A stretch of DNA of 46,899 bases from positions 1 to 46,899 of the forward strand of contig JBBSJP010000039.1 in assembly GCA_038257155.1 (NCBI GenBank). Direction: 5' to 3'. Under the pieces are notes generated by a model. It was not told the DNA's origin. It ran no database searches and saw nothing but the letters and a program-made list of their open reading frames with translations. The first letter of the stretch is position 1. The number at the start of each line of letters is the position of its first letter. Below, piece by piece: positions 27,269 through 36,657 of this stretch. The position numbers and the translations under genes are program-made. Origin of the DNA: JANJTY01 sp038257155. GTDB taxonomy: Bacteria > Pseudomonadota > Gammaproteobacteria > Xanthomonadales > Xanthomonadaceae.

Positions 27269-27949
27269 CTACCAGCCTGCCTCATCCAGCAGGCGCTGTG
27301 TCTCGTCGTCGGCGGGCTGGGCTATCAGGCCGCCGCGCGGGCTCAGACTGACTCGGTAGCGAGCACCGTCGAGCAGGGGCAGATAGGCGGCGCTGCCAAA
27401 ATCCGCATCCACAAAGCGCAGGGCAGTGGGAAACTGGCGGCGCAGTGTCCAAAGGTCCGGGAACGCGTTTTCCGCCAGGGGATGCACGCTGCGTTGCGCC
27501 TCCAGTTCCTGCTTGGGGTCACCGTAGCGGCCTGAGAGGCGTTCCAGGCGATACAGGGTCGGTGCGCCGGCGAGTGCGGCGGGCCACTTCCAGCGCAGCA
27601 CGCGCGCATCGAGCTGCCATTCATCACCATGCAGCTCAAAACTGCGCGTCGGCGGGCTGGCGGCCTCGAGGTCAACGCGAAAATGCTGAACGTCGACCTG
27701 TCGCACGGTCAGCGTGGCGACTTCCACATCCTGCACCAAGCGGACGTAGCCCAGCAGGGAAATGCCGAGCAGGGCGATGAGGGCGGCCAGCAGCAGCATG
27801 ACGGCGGCGCTCATGCCGCGGCGAAACTTGGAGAATGCCGAACGCCGCCCGCGGCAGGACCGGGCCAACATCAGTCCGACCAGGCCGGGAACCAGGGCAG
27901 CCAGCAACAGCAGCCAGAGCGGGTCGTAAATGTCCATCGTCGGCATCAT
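27269..27949 (-). CDS. Membrane protein of unknown function
   Basis: A 226-residue protein with two N-terminal transmembrane helices (about residues 9-29, WLLLLAALVPGLVGLML, and 46-68, SAAVMLLLAALIALLGISLLGYV) separated by a basic loop (RSCRGRRSAFSKFRRG). A periplasmic domain of about 155 residues follows, with no cysteine and no known motif (ELHGDEWQLDARVLRWKWP). Homologues beside dapF in Xanthomonads are, as far as I recall, vaguely labelled as efflux proteins; nothing here supports transport. It is divergent from lptM with a 50-bp promoter gap, and lies 109 bp upstream of the ABC operon on the same strand. Confidence 0.78.
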   Translation of the reverse strand: MMPTMDIYDPLWLLLLAALVPGLVGLMLARSCRGRRSAFSKFRRGMSAAVMLLLAALIALLGISLLGYVRLVQDVEVATLTVRQVDVQHFRVDLEAASPPTRSFELHGDEWQLDARVLRWKWPAALAGAPTLYRLERLSGRYGDPKQELEAQRSVHPLAENAFPDLWTLRRQFPTALRFVDADFGSAAYLPLLDGARYRVSLSPRGGLIAQPADDETQRLLDEAGW

Positions 27950-27964
27950 AGCTGAGCGCGTCGC

Positions 27965-27970
27965 TATACT
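27965..27970 (+). promoter_or_regulatory. -10 hexamer for the lptM-dapF operon
   Basis: TATACT preceded by TCGC, 29 bases before the lptM ATG. No good -35 is seen at 16-18 bases. The same hexamer at similar distances precedes three other genes in this window, which supports it. Confidence 0.45.
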
Positions 27971-27999
27971 TCGCCTGATCCCACCCGGCGAGCCCCTTC

Positions 28000-28116
28000 A
28001 TGCGTATTGCTTCCGTCCTCCTGCTGATGCTGGCGCTGTGCGCAGCGCTGTCGGCCTGCGGCAACAAGGGCGACCTGGTTCGCCCGTCCTCTGAGGCCGC
28101 CCGCGCGGCCGGTTGA
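28000..28116 (+). CDS. lptM: LptM (YifL)-type small lipoprotein
   Basis: A 38-residue precursor: MRIASVLLLMLALCAALSAC, lipobox LSAC with Cys20 lipidated, then GNKGDLVRPSS, matching the family's C-G-x-K-G-x-L start. In E. coli LptM binds the LptD/LptE translocon and helps LptD disulfide maturation, so a role in LPS assembly at the outer membrane is inferred. The mature part is only 19 residues, shorter than in E. coli. It is six bases ahead of dapF, the usual context of this family. Easily missed by gene finders because of its size. Confidence 0.87.
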   Translation: MRIASVLLLMLALCAALSACGNKGDLVRPSSEAARAAG

Positions 28117-28122
28117 CGCCTA

Positions 28123-28953
28123 ATGCGGCTGCGATTCTCCAAGATGCATGGCGCTGGCAATGATTTCGTGCTGATTGATCGCCGACACGGTGATGCAGCG
28201 GCACTGCCCGCGGAACTGATCGCTCGCATGGCAGATCGCCACCGCGGCGTCGGCTTCGACCAGCTGATCACCCTGGAACCAGCGCGCGAGCCTGACAGCG
28301 TGGCGGCCTACGCCATCTGGAACGCCGACGGCACGGCCGCGGCGCAATGTGGCAATGGCGCGCGCTGTGTCGCGGCATGGCTGCAGCGCGATGGTGCCAA
28401 TGGCTCGTCGCTGCGCCTCGACAGCCCCAGTGGCACGGTCGAGGCACGCTGTCTCGAGCACGGCGAGGTCGACGTCGACATGGGCCGGCCCGACTTCGAT
28501 TCGGCGAGCGTGCCGGTAAACCTGAGGCGCGACGAAGACGGCTACAGCCTGCAGATCGACGGCTGGCGGCTGCGCTTCGATGCCTTGTCGATGGGCAATC
28601 CGCATGTGGTGATCGAAGTGCCGGATGTGGCCCGCGCCGAGGTGCTGCGGATTGCCACCTTGCTGCAGCAGCACGAGGCGTTTCCCGCGGGCTGCAACGT
28701 CGGCTTTGCGCAGGTCTGCGATCGCGCGCACATCCTGCTGCGCGTGGTCGAGCGCGGCGTGGGTGAAACCCTGGCCTGCGGCAGTGGCGCCTGCGCCGCG
28801 GCAGCCAGCCTGATGCGCGCCGGCCGGGTGGATCGCCAGGTCAGCGTGGCTCTGCCGGGTGGAACCCTGAGCATCGACTGGCAGGATGACGCGGCGTCGT
28901 TGCATATGGCCGGTCCGGCCGCATTCGTTTTCGAGGGAGAGTTCCACGCATGA
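28123..28953 (+). CDS. dapF: Diaminopimelate epimerase
   Basis: Converts LL- to meso-diaminopimelate for lysine and peptidoglycan. 276 residues with both catalytic cysteines: Cys76 in AAQCGNGARC and Cys219 in ETLACGSGACAAA. Other family blocks: FSKMHGAGNDFVLID, GVGFDQLITLEP, MGNPHVVIEV and GCNVGFAQV. Second gene of lptM-dapF-DUF484-xerC; its TGA overlaps the next ATG by four bases. Confidence 0.97.
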   Translation: MRLRFSKMHGAGNDFVLIDRRHGDAAALPAELIARMADRHRGVGFDQLITLEPAREPDSVAAYAIWNADGTAAAQCGNGARCVAAWLQRDGANGSSLRLDSPSGTVEARCLEHGEVDVDMGRPDFDSASVPVNLRRDEDGYSLQIDGWRLRFDALSMGNPHVVIEVPDVARAEVLRIATLLQQHEAFPAGCNVGFAQVCDRAHILLRVVERGVGETLACGSGACAAAASLMRAGRVDRQVSVALPGGTLSIDWQDDAASLHMAGPAAFVFEGEFHA

Positions 28954-29633
28954 GCGAAACCAGCACCAGCCCCCGCACCACCGCGCACGAAGTGGCGGTG
29001 TTCCTGCGCCGTCATCCACGCTTTCTGCGCGATTACCCGGACATCGCGATGTCGCTGATGATGCCGCGTGAGGATGGCAGCACGACGTCCCTGACCAGTT
29101 ACCAGCTTGACGTGCTGCGCGACAAGAACCGTGAACTCAACCGGCGTCTGGTCGAGCTGTTCGCGGTGGCGCAGGAGAACGAACGACTGACGGTACGCAC
29201 GCACCACTTCACCCTCGCCCTGATGCGTGCGCGCAGCGCACCCGAAGTGCTGAAGGCGGCAGTTGCGGCCTTGCACGAAGATTTCGACAGCGATGAAGTA
29301 CGCGTGCTGCTGTTCGCGCCGATCTCCGGGCAGACTGAGGCCGACTGGCTGCGCGTGATGCCGCGTGCGGATGAAGCCTTGCATCCGTTCGCCGAGTTCC
29401 TGGCCGAGGCCGAGCCACTCTGCGGACGCCTGAATCCCGACAAGATTGAATTGCTGTTCGGTGACAAGGCCAAGCTGATCCAGTCCAGTGCCTTGCTGGC
29501 GCTGCAGGGTCGAGGCCTGCTGGCCATCGGCAGCCGCGACGCAAACCGCTTCTATCCCGGCATGGGCACCCTGTTCCTGCGCCTGATGGCTGAAGCGATC
29601 GACGCCGCCATCGGGCGCTTCGAGCCAGCGTGA
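28950..29633 (+). CDS. DUF484 family protein
   Basis: A 227-residue cytoplasmic protein of the DUF484 family, which has a GAF-like fold. Seen: EVAVFLRRHPRFLRDYPDIAMSLM at the N-terminus, a short coiled coil (YQLDVLRDKNRELNRRLVEL), then the GAF-like part ending in GRGLLAIGSRDANRFYPGMGTLFLRLMAEAI. Function is unknown, but position between dapF and xerC is widely conserved in gammaproteobacteria. It overlaps both neighbours by four bases (ATGA before, GTGA after). Confidence 0.92.
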   Translation: MSETSTSPRTTAHEVAVFLRRHPRFLRDYPDIAMSLMMPREDGSTTSLTSYQLDVLRDKNRELNRRLVELFAVAQENERLTVRTHHFTLALMRARSAPEVLKAAVAALHEDFDSDEVRVLLFAPISGQTEADWLRVMPRADEALHPFAEFLAEAEPLCGRLNPDKIELLFGDKAKLIQSSALLALQGRGLLAIGSRDANRFYPGMGTLFLRLMAEAIDAAIGRFEPA

Positions 29634-30538
29634 ACAATATCGAGGCCAGCGGCACGCTTCGCCGGCCGATCGGCGACTGGCTGGCGCGCCTGGCGGTCGA
29701 GCGTCGCGCGTCGCCCCATACCCTCGACGCCTATCGCCGCGATCTCGCCGCGCTGGCCGACTGGTGCGATGCGCAGCAGATCAGCGACTGGCCCGCACTG
29801 GGTGCGGAGGCACTGCGCCGCTTCGTGGCCGACGAGCATCGCCGCGGGCTGTCACCAAAAAGCCTGCAGCGGCGACTGTCCTCCTGCCGTGGCCTGCTGC
29901 GCGAACTGCTTGCCGCCGGCGTTATCGCGGTGGACCCAAGCGCCGGGCTGCGCGCGCCGAAAGCGCCGCGCAAGCTGCCGCAGGTGCTCGATCCCGACGA
30001 AATGGCGCAGCTGGTCGAAGTGCCCACCGACGCGCCCTTGGGACTTCGCGACCGCGCCCTGCTGGAGCTGATGTATTCCTCCGGCCTGCGGCTTGCCGAA
30101 CTGTGTGGCCTGTGCTGGCGCGACTACGAGCCCGGCGACGGCCTGCTGCGCGTACTGGGCAAGGGCAGCAAGACGCGCCTGGTGCCGGTCGGACGCCATG
30201 CATGCACGGCGCTGGCCGAGTGGCGCGCTGAAACCGGTGCCGCAGCTGAAGCGCCGATGTTTCCCGGGCGCGGCGGCAAGCCCATCTCACCACGGGCCGT
30301 GCAGCTGCGGCTGCGCAAGCTGGCCCAGCAGCAGGGACTGTGGAAGCGCGTACATCCGCATCTGCTGCGGCATTCCTGCGCCAGCCACGTGCTGGAATCG
30401 TCGGGCGACCTGCGCGGCGTGCAGGAATTGCTCGGGCACGCCGACATCGCCACCACGCAAATCTACACTCACCTCGACTTCCAGTACCTGGCCAAGGTCT
30501 ATGACGCGGCGCATCCACGTGCACGGCGCAAAGCGTGA
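29630..30538 (+). CDS. xerC: Tyrosine recombinase XerC
   Basis: A 302-residue site-specific recombinase that, with XerD, resolves chromosome dimers at dif. The N-terminal SAM-like domain (ERRASPHTLDAYRRDLAALADW) precedes the catalytic domain with the conserved residues: Arg in YSSGLRLAELCGL, Lys in GKGSKTRLVPVG, His-x-x-Arg in HPHLLRHSCASHVL, His in ELLGHADIATTQIYTH and the nucleophile Tyr in the same block. GTG start at 29630 overlaps the DUF484 stop (GTGA). Context and length identify it as the housekeeping enzyme, not a phage integrase. Confidence 0.95.
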   Translation: MNNIEASGTLRRPIGDWLARLAVERRASPHTLDAYRRDLAALADWCDAQQISDWPALGAEALRRFVADEHRRGLSPKSLQRRLSSCRGLLRELLAAGVIAVDPSAGLRAPKAPRKLPQVLDPDEMAQLVEVPTDAPLGLRDRALLELMYSSGLRLAELCGLCWRDYEPGDGLLRVLGKGSKTRLVPVGRHACTALAEWRAETGAAAEAPMFPGRGGKPISPRAVQLRLRKLAQQQGLWKRVHPHLLRHSCASHVLESSGDLRGVQELLGHADIATTQIYTHLDFQYLAKVYDAAHPRARRKA

Positions 30539-30548
30539 GCCGGCACTC

Positions 30549-30577
30549 TTGCGGCCTACGCGGGGCGGTCGCATGAT
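30549..30577 (+). promoter_or_regulatory. Possible promoter of kinase 2
   Basis: TTGCGG (30549-30554), 17 bases, CATGAT (30572-30577), 27 bases before the ATG of the kinase gene. Match to consensus is partial (3/6 and 4/6). Confidence 0.3.
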
Positions 30578-30604
30578 CGAACTCTGACGGCAGAACAGCA
30601 GAGT

Positions 30605-33427
30605 ATGGGCAAGGACAACAAGCCTACCGACGGGCGCGAGGAAACCCGTATCGTGCCGCCCAGCACACCCACTCCCGCGCCGGCAGCGACGCCGGTGCCG
30701 CCGTTGTCAGGCGGGTATTCCAGTGCAGGTTCCAGTGCCGGTTCAAGCGGGCGACCCGCAGCGTCCAAGCAGGGAATCGGCCTGATCGGCCGCGAGGTTG
30801 GCCCCTACCACATCGTTGCCGAACTCGGCGCTGGCGGCATGGGCGCGGTGTACCTGGCCGACCAGTTCCAGCCGGTGCGCCGCCAGGTGGCGCTGAAGCT
30901 GATCCATGCGGGCATGGAAACCACCGACCTGCTGGAACGCTTCCGTTCCGAGCGCGACCTGCTGGCGCGCATGAACCATCCGAACATCGCCCAGGTGCTG
31001 GATGTCGGCGCCGCCGATGACGGGCGCCTGTACTTCGCGATGGAGTACGTGCCCGGTGTGCCCCTGTCGGACTTCTGCGACCGCCGCGGCCTGGATGTCG
31101 AGAATCGCCTGGCGCTGTTCCTGCAGGTCTGCGAAGGCGTCCAGCACGCCCACCAGAAAGGCGTGATCCATCGCGATCTCAAACCCGGCAACCTGATGGT
31201 GGCCGATTACCACGGACGCCATCTGGTCAAGGTGATCGATTTCGGCATCGCCAAGGGCCTGGACGACTTCGGTCGGCTGGAGCCGGGAACCACGCGTGCC
31301 GGCGTACCGATCGGCACGCCGGCCTACATGAGCCCCGAGCAGGCCAAGGGCGACGCCTCGGCGATCGATACCCGCACCGACGTGTATGCGCTCGGTGGAG
31401 TGCTTTACAAACTGCTGACCGACGAGATCCCGATCCCCGAAGACGTCATCTCGCGTTCCACCGACGTCGGCCTGGCGCGCGCGCTGATGGAAAGCGTGAT
31501 CGAACCGCCCAGCGTGCGCGTCGCCAACCTGGGTGTGGCGGCCGACAGCGAATGGCGGCGCCGCATGGCCAACGATCCTTCCAGTCACTCGCGCCTGCTG
31601 CGCGGTGATCTGGACTGGATCGTGCTCAAGGCACTGGAACACGACCGTGATCGCCGTTATGCGTCGGTGTCGGAACTTGCCGCGGACGTGCAGCGTTTCC
31701 TGAACCACGAGCCGGTGCTGGCCAGCCCACCGAGTCGCGTCTACAAGATCCGCAAGTTCATCGCCCGGCACCGCGTGTTCGTGGCTGCCACCGCCGCGGT
31801 GCTGGTGGCTCTGGTTGCCGGCATTGTCGGCACCACCTGGATGGCCATGGAAGCCAGCGCGCAGCGCCATCTGGCCGAACTGGCACGGGCCCAGGCCGAG
31901 GTCGAACGCGACCGGGCCGAGGCCGAGCGGTCGCGGGCACGCGCGGTGAGCGGCTTTCTGGAGGAAATGATTGCAGCACCCGATCCGTGGAAGCTGCAAG
32001 GCGCACGCATCGACGCGCGCGATGTGAAGGTGATCGATGTGCTGAACGACGCCGTACGTGTGTTCGAGCAGGGTCGTGTGAAGGATCCCGCGCTGTACGG
32101 TGAGATCGGCGTGTTGCTCGGGCGCACACTGCGTCGGCTTGGTCAGTTGGAGCCCGCCGAGAAGGTGCTGCGTGCGGCGGTGGACGACCTGGCCGCGACC
32201 CAGTCTGCAGACTCTCAGCCACGGGCTGAATCAGTGGCCGAACTCGGCCTGGCGATCTCCCAGATGGGCGATTCAAAGGTCGCCGAGGCGACGCTGCAGG
32301 GACTAATGGAGATTGATGGCGCCTTCGAAGCGCTGCCACCCGATCTGAAGGAGGAAACCAGTCGCGTGCTGGCGGAGCTAGCGCTTGAAATTGGCGAGGC
32401 AGAGCGCGCCGAGAAACTCGCGCGCGCGACGCTGGAGCAAGCCATCGCTCGACACGGCGAGGACAGTACCGCAGCAAGTGGAGCGCGCTCCAGTCTGGCC
32501 TGGATCCTCGGCGCACGCGGCACCTGGGAGGAAGCCGAAGCGCTGGCTCAGGCCGCCTATCAGGCCGAGCGTCGGCGCCTCGGCCCAGCCCATCCGCAGA
32601 CGGTGAATTTTCTCGGCAGCATCGCCGCTCTGGCCCTGCGCAAGGGTGATTACGCCAATGCCGAGCGGCGCTATCGCGAAGCGGCGATGAGCGCCGAGCA
32701 GGTGCTGGGTGCCGATCACCACGAGACGATCGGCTACACCGCATTGCGCGCCGCGGCGCTGGACAATGGGGGTCGCCATGAGGAGGCGATCGAGCTGTTT
32801 CGCCAGCTGCTTCCGCGCTACTCGCGGGCGCTGGGCGCAGATCACCCGGACGTGTTGACCGTGCGCTCGAACTTTGCCATCGCGCTGCGCTCGGCCAAGC
32901 AGCTTGACGAGTCCGAACAGGAGCTCATCGAAGTGCTGGCCAAGCGCCGTCGCGTGCTGGGCGAAAGCCACCCGGAAACCGTGCGTAGTCTGATGTTTCT
33001 GGCGGTGGTATCGCGTGACCGCGGCGATCTGGAGCGCGCCGAGGTGCTGCTCGGGCAGGCCGCCAGCCTTTACGCCGAGATCAACGGCCCCGATCATCCC
33101 GAGACCCTGATGATGGAAAACAATCACCTGGTGGTGATGCGGGATCGCGGCGAGCTGACCTCGGCCATCGAGGCGTACGCCGAATTGCTGCCGCGTGCCG
33201 AAGCGGCATTTCCCGCCGACCATTGGCATCTGTCGGCAATTCGCGGCAACTATGGCGTGGCGCTTTACCGGGCGGGACGACTGGACGATGCCGGTCCCCT
33301 TGTACTCGGGGCCTACCGCAGCGTTGCCAGCCAGTTCGAAGCGGACGATCCGCGTGTCCACGGCGCCAGGGTGCGGGCCGAGGAATACCTCAAGCTGGCG
33401 GGTCGGCCGCTCAGTGAACTCGACTGA
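30605..33427 (+). CDS. Membrane Ser/Thr protein kinase with TPR tail (kinase 2)
   Basis: A 940-residue kinase. A Pro/Ser/Thr-rich disordered head (about residues 1-55) precedes the catalytic domain: ELGAGGMGAVYLADQF (about 73), VALKLIHAG, VIHRDLKPGNLM (about 187), VIDFGIAKGL (about 211), GTPAYMSPEQAKG and TDVYALGGVLYKLLT. One transmembrane helix (about 392-415, FVAATAAVLVALVAGIVGTTWM) is followed by an Ala/Glu/Arg coiled coil and at least eight tetratricopeptide repeats (LGADHPDVLTVRSNFAIALR, LGESHPETVRSLMFLAVVSR and similar) to the C-terminus. The repeats of the G-x-x-HP-x-T type usually bind proteins. It is convergent with the first Asp-box gene with a gap of only six bases. Confidence 0.93.
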   Translation: MGKDNKPTDGREETRIVPPSTPTPAPAATPVPPLSGGYSSAGSSAGSSGRPAASKQGIGLIGREVGPYHIVAELGAGGMGAVYLADQFQPVRRQVALKLIHAGMETTDLLERFRSERDLLARMNHPNIAQVLDVGAADDGRLYFAMEYVPGVPLSDFCDRRGLDVENRLALFLQVCEGVQHAHQKGVIHRDLKPGNLMVADYHGRHLVKVIDFGIAKGLDDFGRLEPGTTRAGVPIGTPAYMSPEQAKGDASAIDTRTDVYALGGVLYKLLTDEIPIPEDVISRSTDVGLARALMESVIEPPSVRVANLGVAADSEWRRRMANDPSSHSRLLRGDLDWIVLKALEHDRDRRYASVSELAADVQRFLNHEPVLASPPSRVYKIRKFIARHRVFVAATAAVLVALVAGIVGTTWMAMEASAQRHLAELARAQAEVERDRAEAERSRARAVSGFLEEMIAAPDPWKLQGARIDARDVKVIDVLNDAVRVFEQGRVKDPALYGEIGVLLGRTLRRLGQLEPAEKVLRAAVDDLAATQSADSQPRAESVAELGLAISQMGDSKVAEATLQGLMEIDGAFEALPPDLKEETSRVLAELALEIGEAERAEKLARATLEQAIARHGEDSTAASGARSSLAWILGARGTWEEAEALAQAAYQAERRRLGPAHPQTVNFLGSIAALALRKGDYANAERRYREAAMSAEQVLGADHHETIGYTALRAAALDNGGRHEEAIELFRQLLPRYSRALGADHPDVLTVRSNFAIALRSAKQLDESEQELIEVLAKRRRVLGESHPETVRSLMFLAVVSRDRGDLERAEVLLGQAASLYAEINGPDHPETLMMENNHLVVMRDRGELTSAIEAYAELLPRAEAAFPADHWHLSAIRGNYGVALYRAGRLDDAGPLVLGAYRSVASQFEADDPRVHGARVRAEEYLKLAGRPLSELD

Positions 33428-33433
33428 TCCGGC

Positions 33434-36400
33434 TCATCGCAGCGTGGACGCGTTGCATCCCGGCAGGGCCGTACTGACCGCTTCGAAGCCGGCGCTGAGA
33501 ATGCGGTCGTCGTAACAGGCCGGCCCGCCGAGGAAGAAGATGCGGTCGCCGACCGGACGGTAACTGCCGAACTGGTTGGCATCGAGCTGCAGTCGCCAGC
33601 GGTTCGGCGCAACCAGCTCGGCGCGCTGGCTGATGTCATGCCAACCCATGCTGGCGTCGTCGCCGGGCGTTGCGGGACCGTGGAAGCGCATGCTCCACCC
33701 GTAGCTGGATTCGAAATCGGCATTGTGGAAAGTGACATCGATCGTCGCGGCTCCGCAGTCCATGATCTCGAACTGCACCAGGTCGCGCGGATAGCGGTAG
33801 TAGTCGATCAGTCCCGGCAGATAGTCGCGGCCATAACGTGAGGCGAGACGGTTCTGCACATCGACCGCCTGCTCGCAGGTGCCGGTGCCGCCGAGCACAT
33901 CGCTGGTGACGTAACCGCCGCCGCCCTCAGCCTGGCTGGCCACCTTTATCGCGATGTCTTCGGGTCGGTTCAGTCCAAACAGCACGATGGTCGAGCCGAC
34001 CTGGCGCTGGGTCGCGTCGAGCTGCTCATCGTTGTTGCCGTCGCCGCCACCCGGAGCGAAGTTTTCCACCGCATCGGGAATGCCATCGCCATCGCTGTCG
34101 GGCAGCTGCTCAATGCTCCAGACGCCGGTATTGGTGCCGGCATGCAGCACGTTGAAACTGTGCGGGTCGATCGCCAGCACGAAGGCCGAGTCGGCCGGCA
34201 GGCCGATGCTGATCGAGCGCCACGTCGCGCCGCCGTCGTCGCTGCGGTGAATCGATCCCGGATTGGCCGTGCTCCCGCCGCCAGCGGCGTAAAGGACTTC
34301 GCCGTCTCCCGGATCGACCACCAGGGCGCGGATATCCGTGCCCAGCGGAATGCCGTCGGCCGACGCAAACCAGTTGGCTCCACCATCCACGGTCTTGAAG
34401 ATTGCCGGCGGGCGCTGTTCCGGCGGCGCTTCGAAATCTGACATGCTGACCCACAGGATGTCGTGGTCAGTCGGGTGCATCACCATGCTGAGCGCATCTG
34501 CCACGAGATTGACGAAAGCGCCAGCCTTGCGCGGCAGTCCTGTATTCATCGCGATCCAGTTCGTACCACGGTCATCGCTTCGGAACACGCCGCTGTGCGG
34601 GTCAGACAGCTTTGCCGTGAGTTCGGGCGAGCAGGCTGAAGAGTCGCTGCTGCGCTGGCAGTAGGCGATGCTGAAGGTGGCGATGAAGAGCCGGTCAGGG
34701 TCGTCGGGGCTGATGGCAATCGGCAGCGGGATGATGCTTTCGAAAACTGAATAAAGCTCGCCTTCGTGTTCGATTTCGACGTTGCGGCTGGGTGGTATGC
34801 CCGAGCCCGGCGCATCGAGGTTGATCCAGTTGGCGCCGGCGTCGTCACTGCGTATCACCCGGAACCCGCTGCTGACGCCATTGGCGGTGGCATAGATTCG
34901 TTTTAGCGGTCCGCGAGCGGGTTCGCCCACACCTGGCGCTGGCAGGAAAACGCAATCTGGCAGTGGCGGACGCGGTTCGGCCTCGCACGAGCGCAGGTCC
35001 ATTGCCAGCGCCCGCACGGTGCCGACCTGCGGCGCGATCTGCGATCCAAAACCGGACTCAGGCAGGCCTGCATCGATCACGCTCCAGCTGCCTCCGCCGT
35101 TGGTGCTCTTGTAGATGCCGCCATTGAGATAGCCGTCGACGAACGAGGAGCGTCCCGCGGCATACACGTGCGAACTGCCAAGGGTGCTGCCCGCCCTGGC
35201 CGTGGTGGGGTCGACCACGACGTAGCGGATCTGCCCGGCCTGCAGGCCCTGGTTCTGCGTCTGCCAACGCAGTGCGGCCAGTCCATTGGTGCGCCACAGC
35301 GCTGGCGACGAATAGAACGAATCGCCAAATCCGGCATACAGACGCAGGCCCTGGGAAGCGCTGGCCAGATCGGGGTTGGGATGCACCGTCAGGCCGCGCG
35401 TGTTGGCCGCCGCCAGACCTTCGTTGCTCTCGCTCCATCCCGTGCCCGCGTTCAGACTGCGGAAGATGCCGCCACCGCGGGAGGCCAGCCACAGACGGCT
35501 GTCGCCATCGGGGAACCCGGGTGGGACGTGCATGCCCATCAAGTCCAGGCCTATCGGGCTGTTGTCCACGGCGCTCAGGTAACTGAGATTGGGGCTCAGG
35601 TCATCTGCACCCAATGGCGTCGAGGTCGCACCGGCATCCGTCGACAGCAGAATCTGATCTCCGCTCCGCACATAGACAGTATCGGGGTCGCTGGCATGCG
35701 CGATCAATTGTGTGGCATTGAAGAGGTTGGTGATCGTCCAGGTCAGACCGTCGTTCTCGCTCCGGTGTACTTGACCACTGGCGTTGGTCGCGTAGAGCAC
35801 GCTTCCGGCAGCGTACGAGATCGAACCGTAAAGTCCTTGACCGATGAACTGCGTCAGTCCGGGATCGGTGTGCACCGGACTCCAGTTCGCACCTCCGTCC
35901 GTACTGCGGTAGATAGAGGGTGGATACGGTTGCGGCGTTGCGTAAGAACTGTCCTGCGCCGGGCCCCAGACCGCCACCGCCAGCCCCGGCGTATCGGGAT
36001 CGAAAGCCAGCCCCAGCAGAATGCCGCCGAGCGGAAGGCCATTGCCGAACGGCACGAAGCTGACACCGCCGTCGACGCTGCGCAGCAGGGGAATCTCGGG
36101 CGTCTCCCTGCCATCGCGCATGCTCAGCAACAGTGCGCCTGTAGTTCCAGGAACATCCACCAGCCCGACCGGGGCGTAGTTGAAGTCGCCAAAGCCGATG
36201 CTGAAACCGGTCAGCGACCAGTCGACGGCCCGGTTGCCGCTGAAATGCAAACGGCGGTTAATGTCGAACACGTATAGATCCTGAATCCGGTCGCGGTCGA
36301 CCATGATCGGAATCTGTCCGGTGCGAACGCCAGCCAGGCCACTATCGGCCCTCTGCCAGGTATCGCCGCCGTCGAAGGATCGATACACGCCACCGTTCGT

Positions 36401-36568
36401 GCCGGCAAAGAGAATGTCCCCATCCACCGGGTCGCCACTGACGCTTTCGACAAAACCGCCGTAGGGTCCGGTGCTGGACCAGAAGCCGGTGCCGGCGTTG
36501 CCCTCGGTGGTCGCTGCGCCAAGAAACAAGGCCAATGAGCTGACAATCCAATGCCGTCGCGCGTGCAT
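33434..36568 (-). CDS. Secreted Asp-box (BNR) repeat protein 1
   Basis: A 1044-residue exported protein. Signal peptide about residues 1-29 (MHARRHWIVSSLALFLGAAT). About eleven Asp-boxes of the S-x-DGG-x-W type follow at regular spacing (YRSFDGGDTWQRADSGL, YRSTDGGANWSPV, FKTVDGGANWFASADGIP, HRSDDGGATWRSISIGLP), predicting one or two beta-propellers as in sortilin/VPS10 and sialidase-like folds. No sialidase catalytic residues were identified. Near residue 830 a Ca-binding-type DSDGDGIPDAVENFAPGG leads to an anchor-U-like domain and the terminal CYDDRILSAGFE, common in surface proteins of this order. Ribosome site AGGGGGC before ATG 36568. Paralogue of the next gene; the last 240 residues are nearly identical. 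Role is probably adhesion or binding at the cell surface. Confidence 0.88.
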   Translation of the reverse strand: MHARRHWIVSSLALFLGAATTEGNAGTGFWSSTGPYGGFVESVSGDPVDGDILFAGTNGGVYRSFDGGDTWQRADSGLAGVRTGQIPIMVDRDRIQDLYVFDINRRLHFSGNRAVDWSLTGFSIGFGDFNYAPVGLVDVPGTTGALLLSMRDGRETPEIPLLRSVDGGVSFVPFGNGLPLGGILLGLAFDPDTPGLAVAVWGPAQDSSYATPQPYPPSIYRSTDGGANWSPVHTDPGLTQFIGQGLYGSISYAAGSVLYATNASGQVHRSENDGLTWTITNLFNATQLIAHASDPDTVYVRSGDQILLSTDAGATSTPLGADDLSPNLSYLSAVDNSPIGLDLMGMHVPPGFPDGDSRLWLASRGGGIFRSLNAGTGWSESNEGLAAANTRGLTVHPNPDLASASQGLRLYAGFGDSFYSSPALWRTNGLAALRWQTQNQGLQAGQIRYVVVDPTTARAGSTLGSSHVYAAGRSSFVDGYLNGGIYKSTNGGGSWSVIDAGLPESGFGSQIAPQVGTVRALAMDLRSCEAEPRPPLPDCVFLPAPGVGEPARGPLKRIYATANGVSSGFRVIRSDDAGANWINLDAPGSGIPPSRNVEIEHEGELYSVFESIIPLPIAISPDDPDRLFIATFSIAYCQRSSDSSACSPELTAKLSDPHSGVFRSDDRGTNWIAMNTGLPRKAGAFVNLVADALSMVMHPTDHDILWVSMSDFEAPPEQRPPAIFKTVDGGANWFASADGIPLGTDIRALVVDPGDGEVLYAAGGGSTANPGSIHRSDDGGATWRSISIGLPADSAFVLAIDPHSFNVLHAGTNTGVWSIEQLPDSDGDGIPDAVENFAPGGGDGNNDEQLDATQRQVGSTIVLFGLNRPEDIAIKVASQAEGGGGYVTSDVLGGTGTCEQAVDVQNRLASRYGRDYLPGLIDYYRYPRDLVQFEIMDCGAATIDVTFHNADFESSYGWSMRFHGPATPGDDASMGWHDISQRAELVAPNRWRLQLDANQFGSYRPVGDRIFFLGGPACYDDRILSAGFEAVSTALPGCNASTLR
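33460..34270. repeat. Near-identical 3' segment shared by the two Asp-box genes, copy 1
   Basis: This 0.8-kb stretch (anchor-U-like domain and last Asp-box) is almost the same at DNA level as about 36660-37470 in the upstream paralogue. The 5' parts of the two genes differ much more. The pattern suggests a recent partial duplication or gene conversion. Confidence 0.75.
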
Positions 36569-36601
36569 GGTGCCCCCTGGAGTCATCCAAGTTCGCCACC
36601 G

Positions 36602-36607
36602 AGTATA
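36602..36607 (-). promoter_or_regulatory. -10 hexamer of Asp-box gene 1
   Basis: TATACT on the minus strand in the context GGCTTATACTCGG, 33 bases before the ATG at 36568. No recognisable -35. Confidence 0.45.
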
Positions 36608-36657
36608 AGCCCACGTCGCGCCGACAACGGAGCGGGCGCGTTGGCCCGGCTAGGCCC

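Noticed and set aside
29630..30538. Integrase of a mobile element
   Set aside because: Length, conserved dapF-DUF484 context and sequence fit housekeeping XerC; no att-like repeats or cargo.
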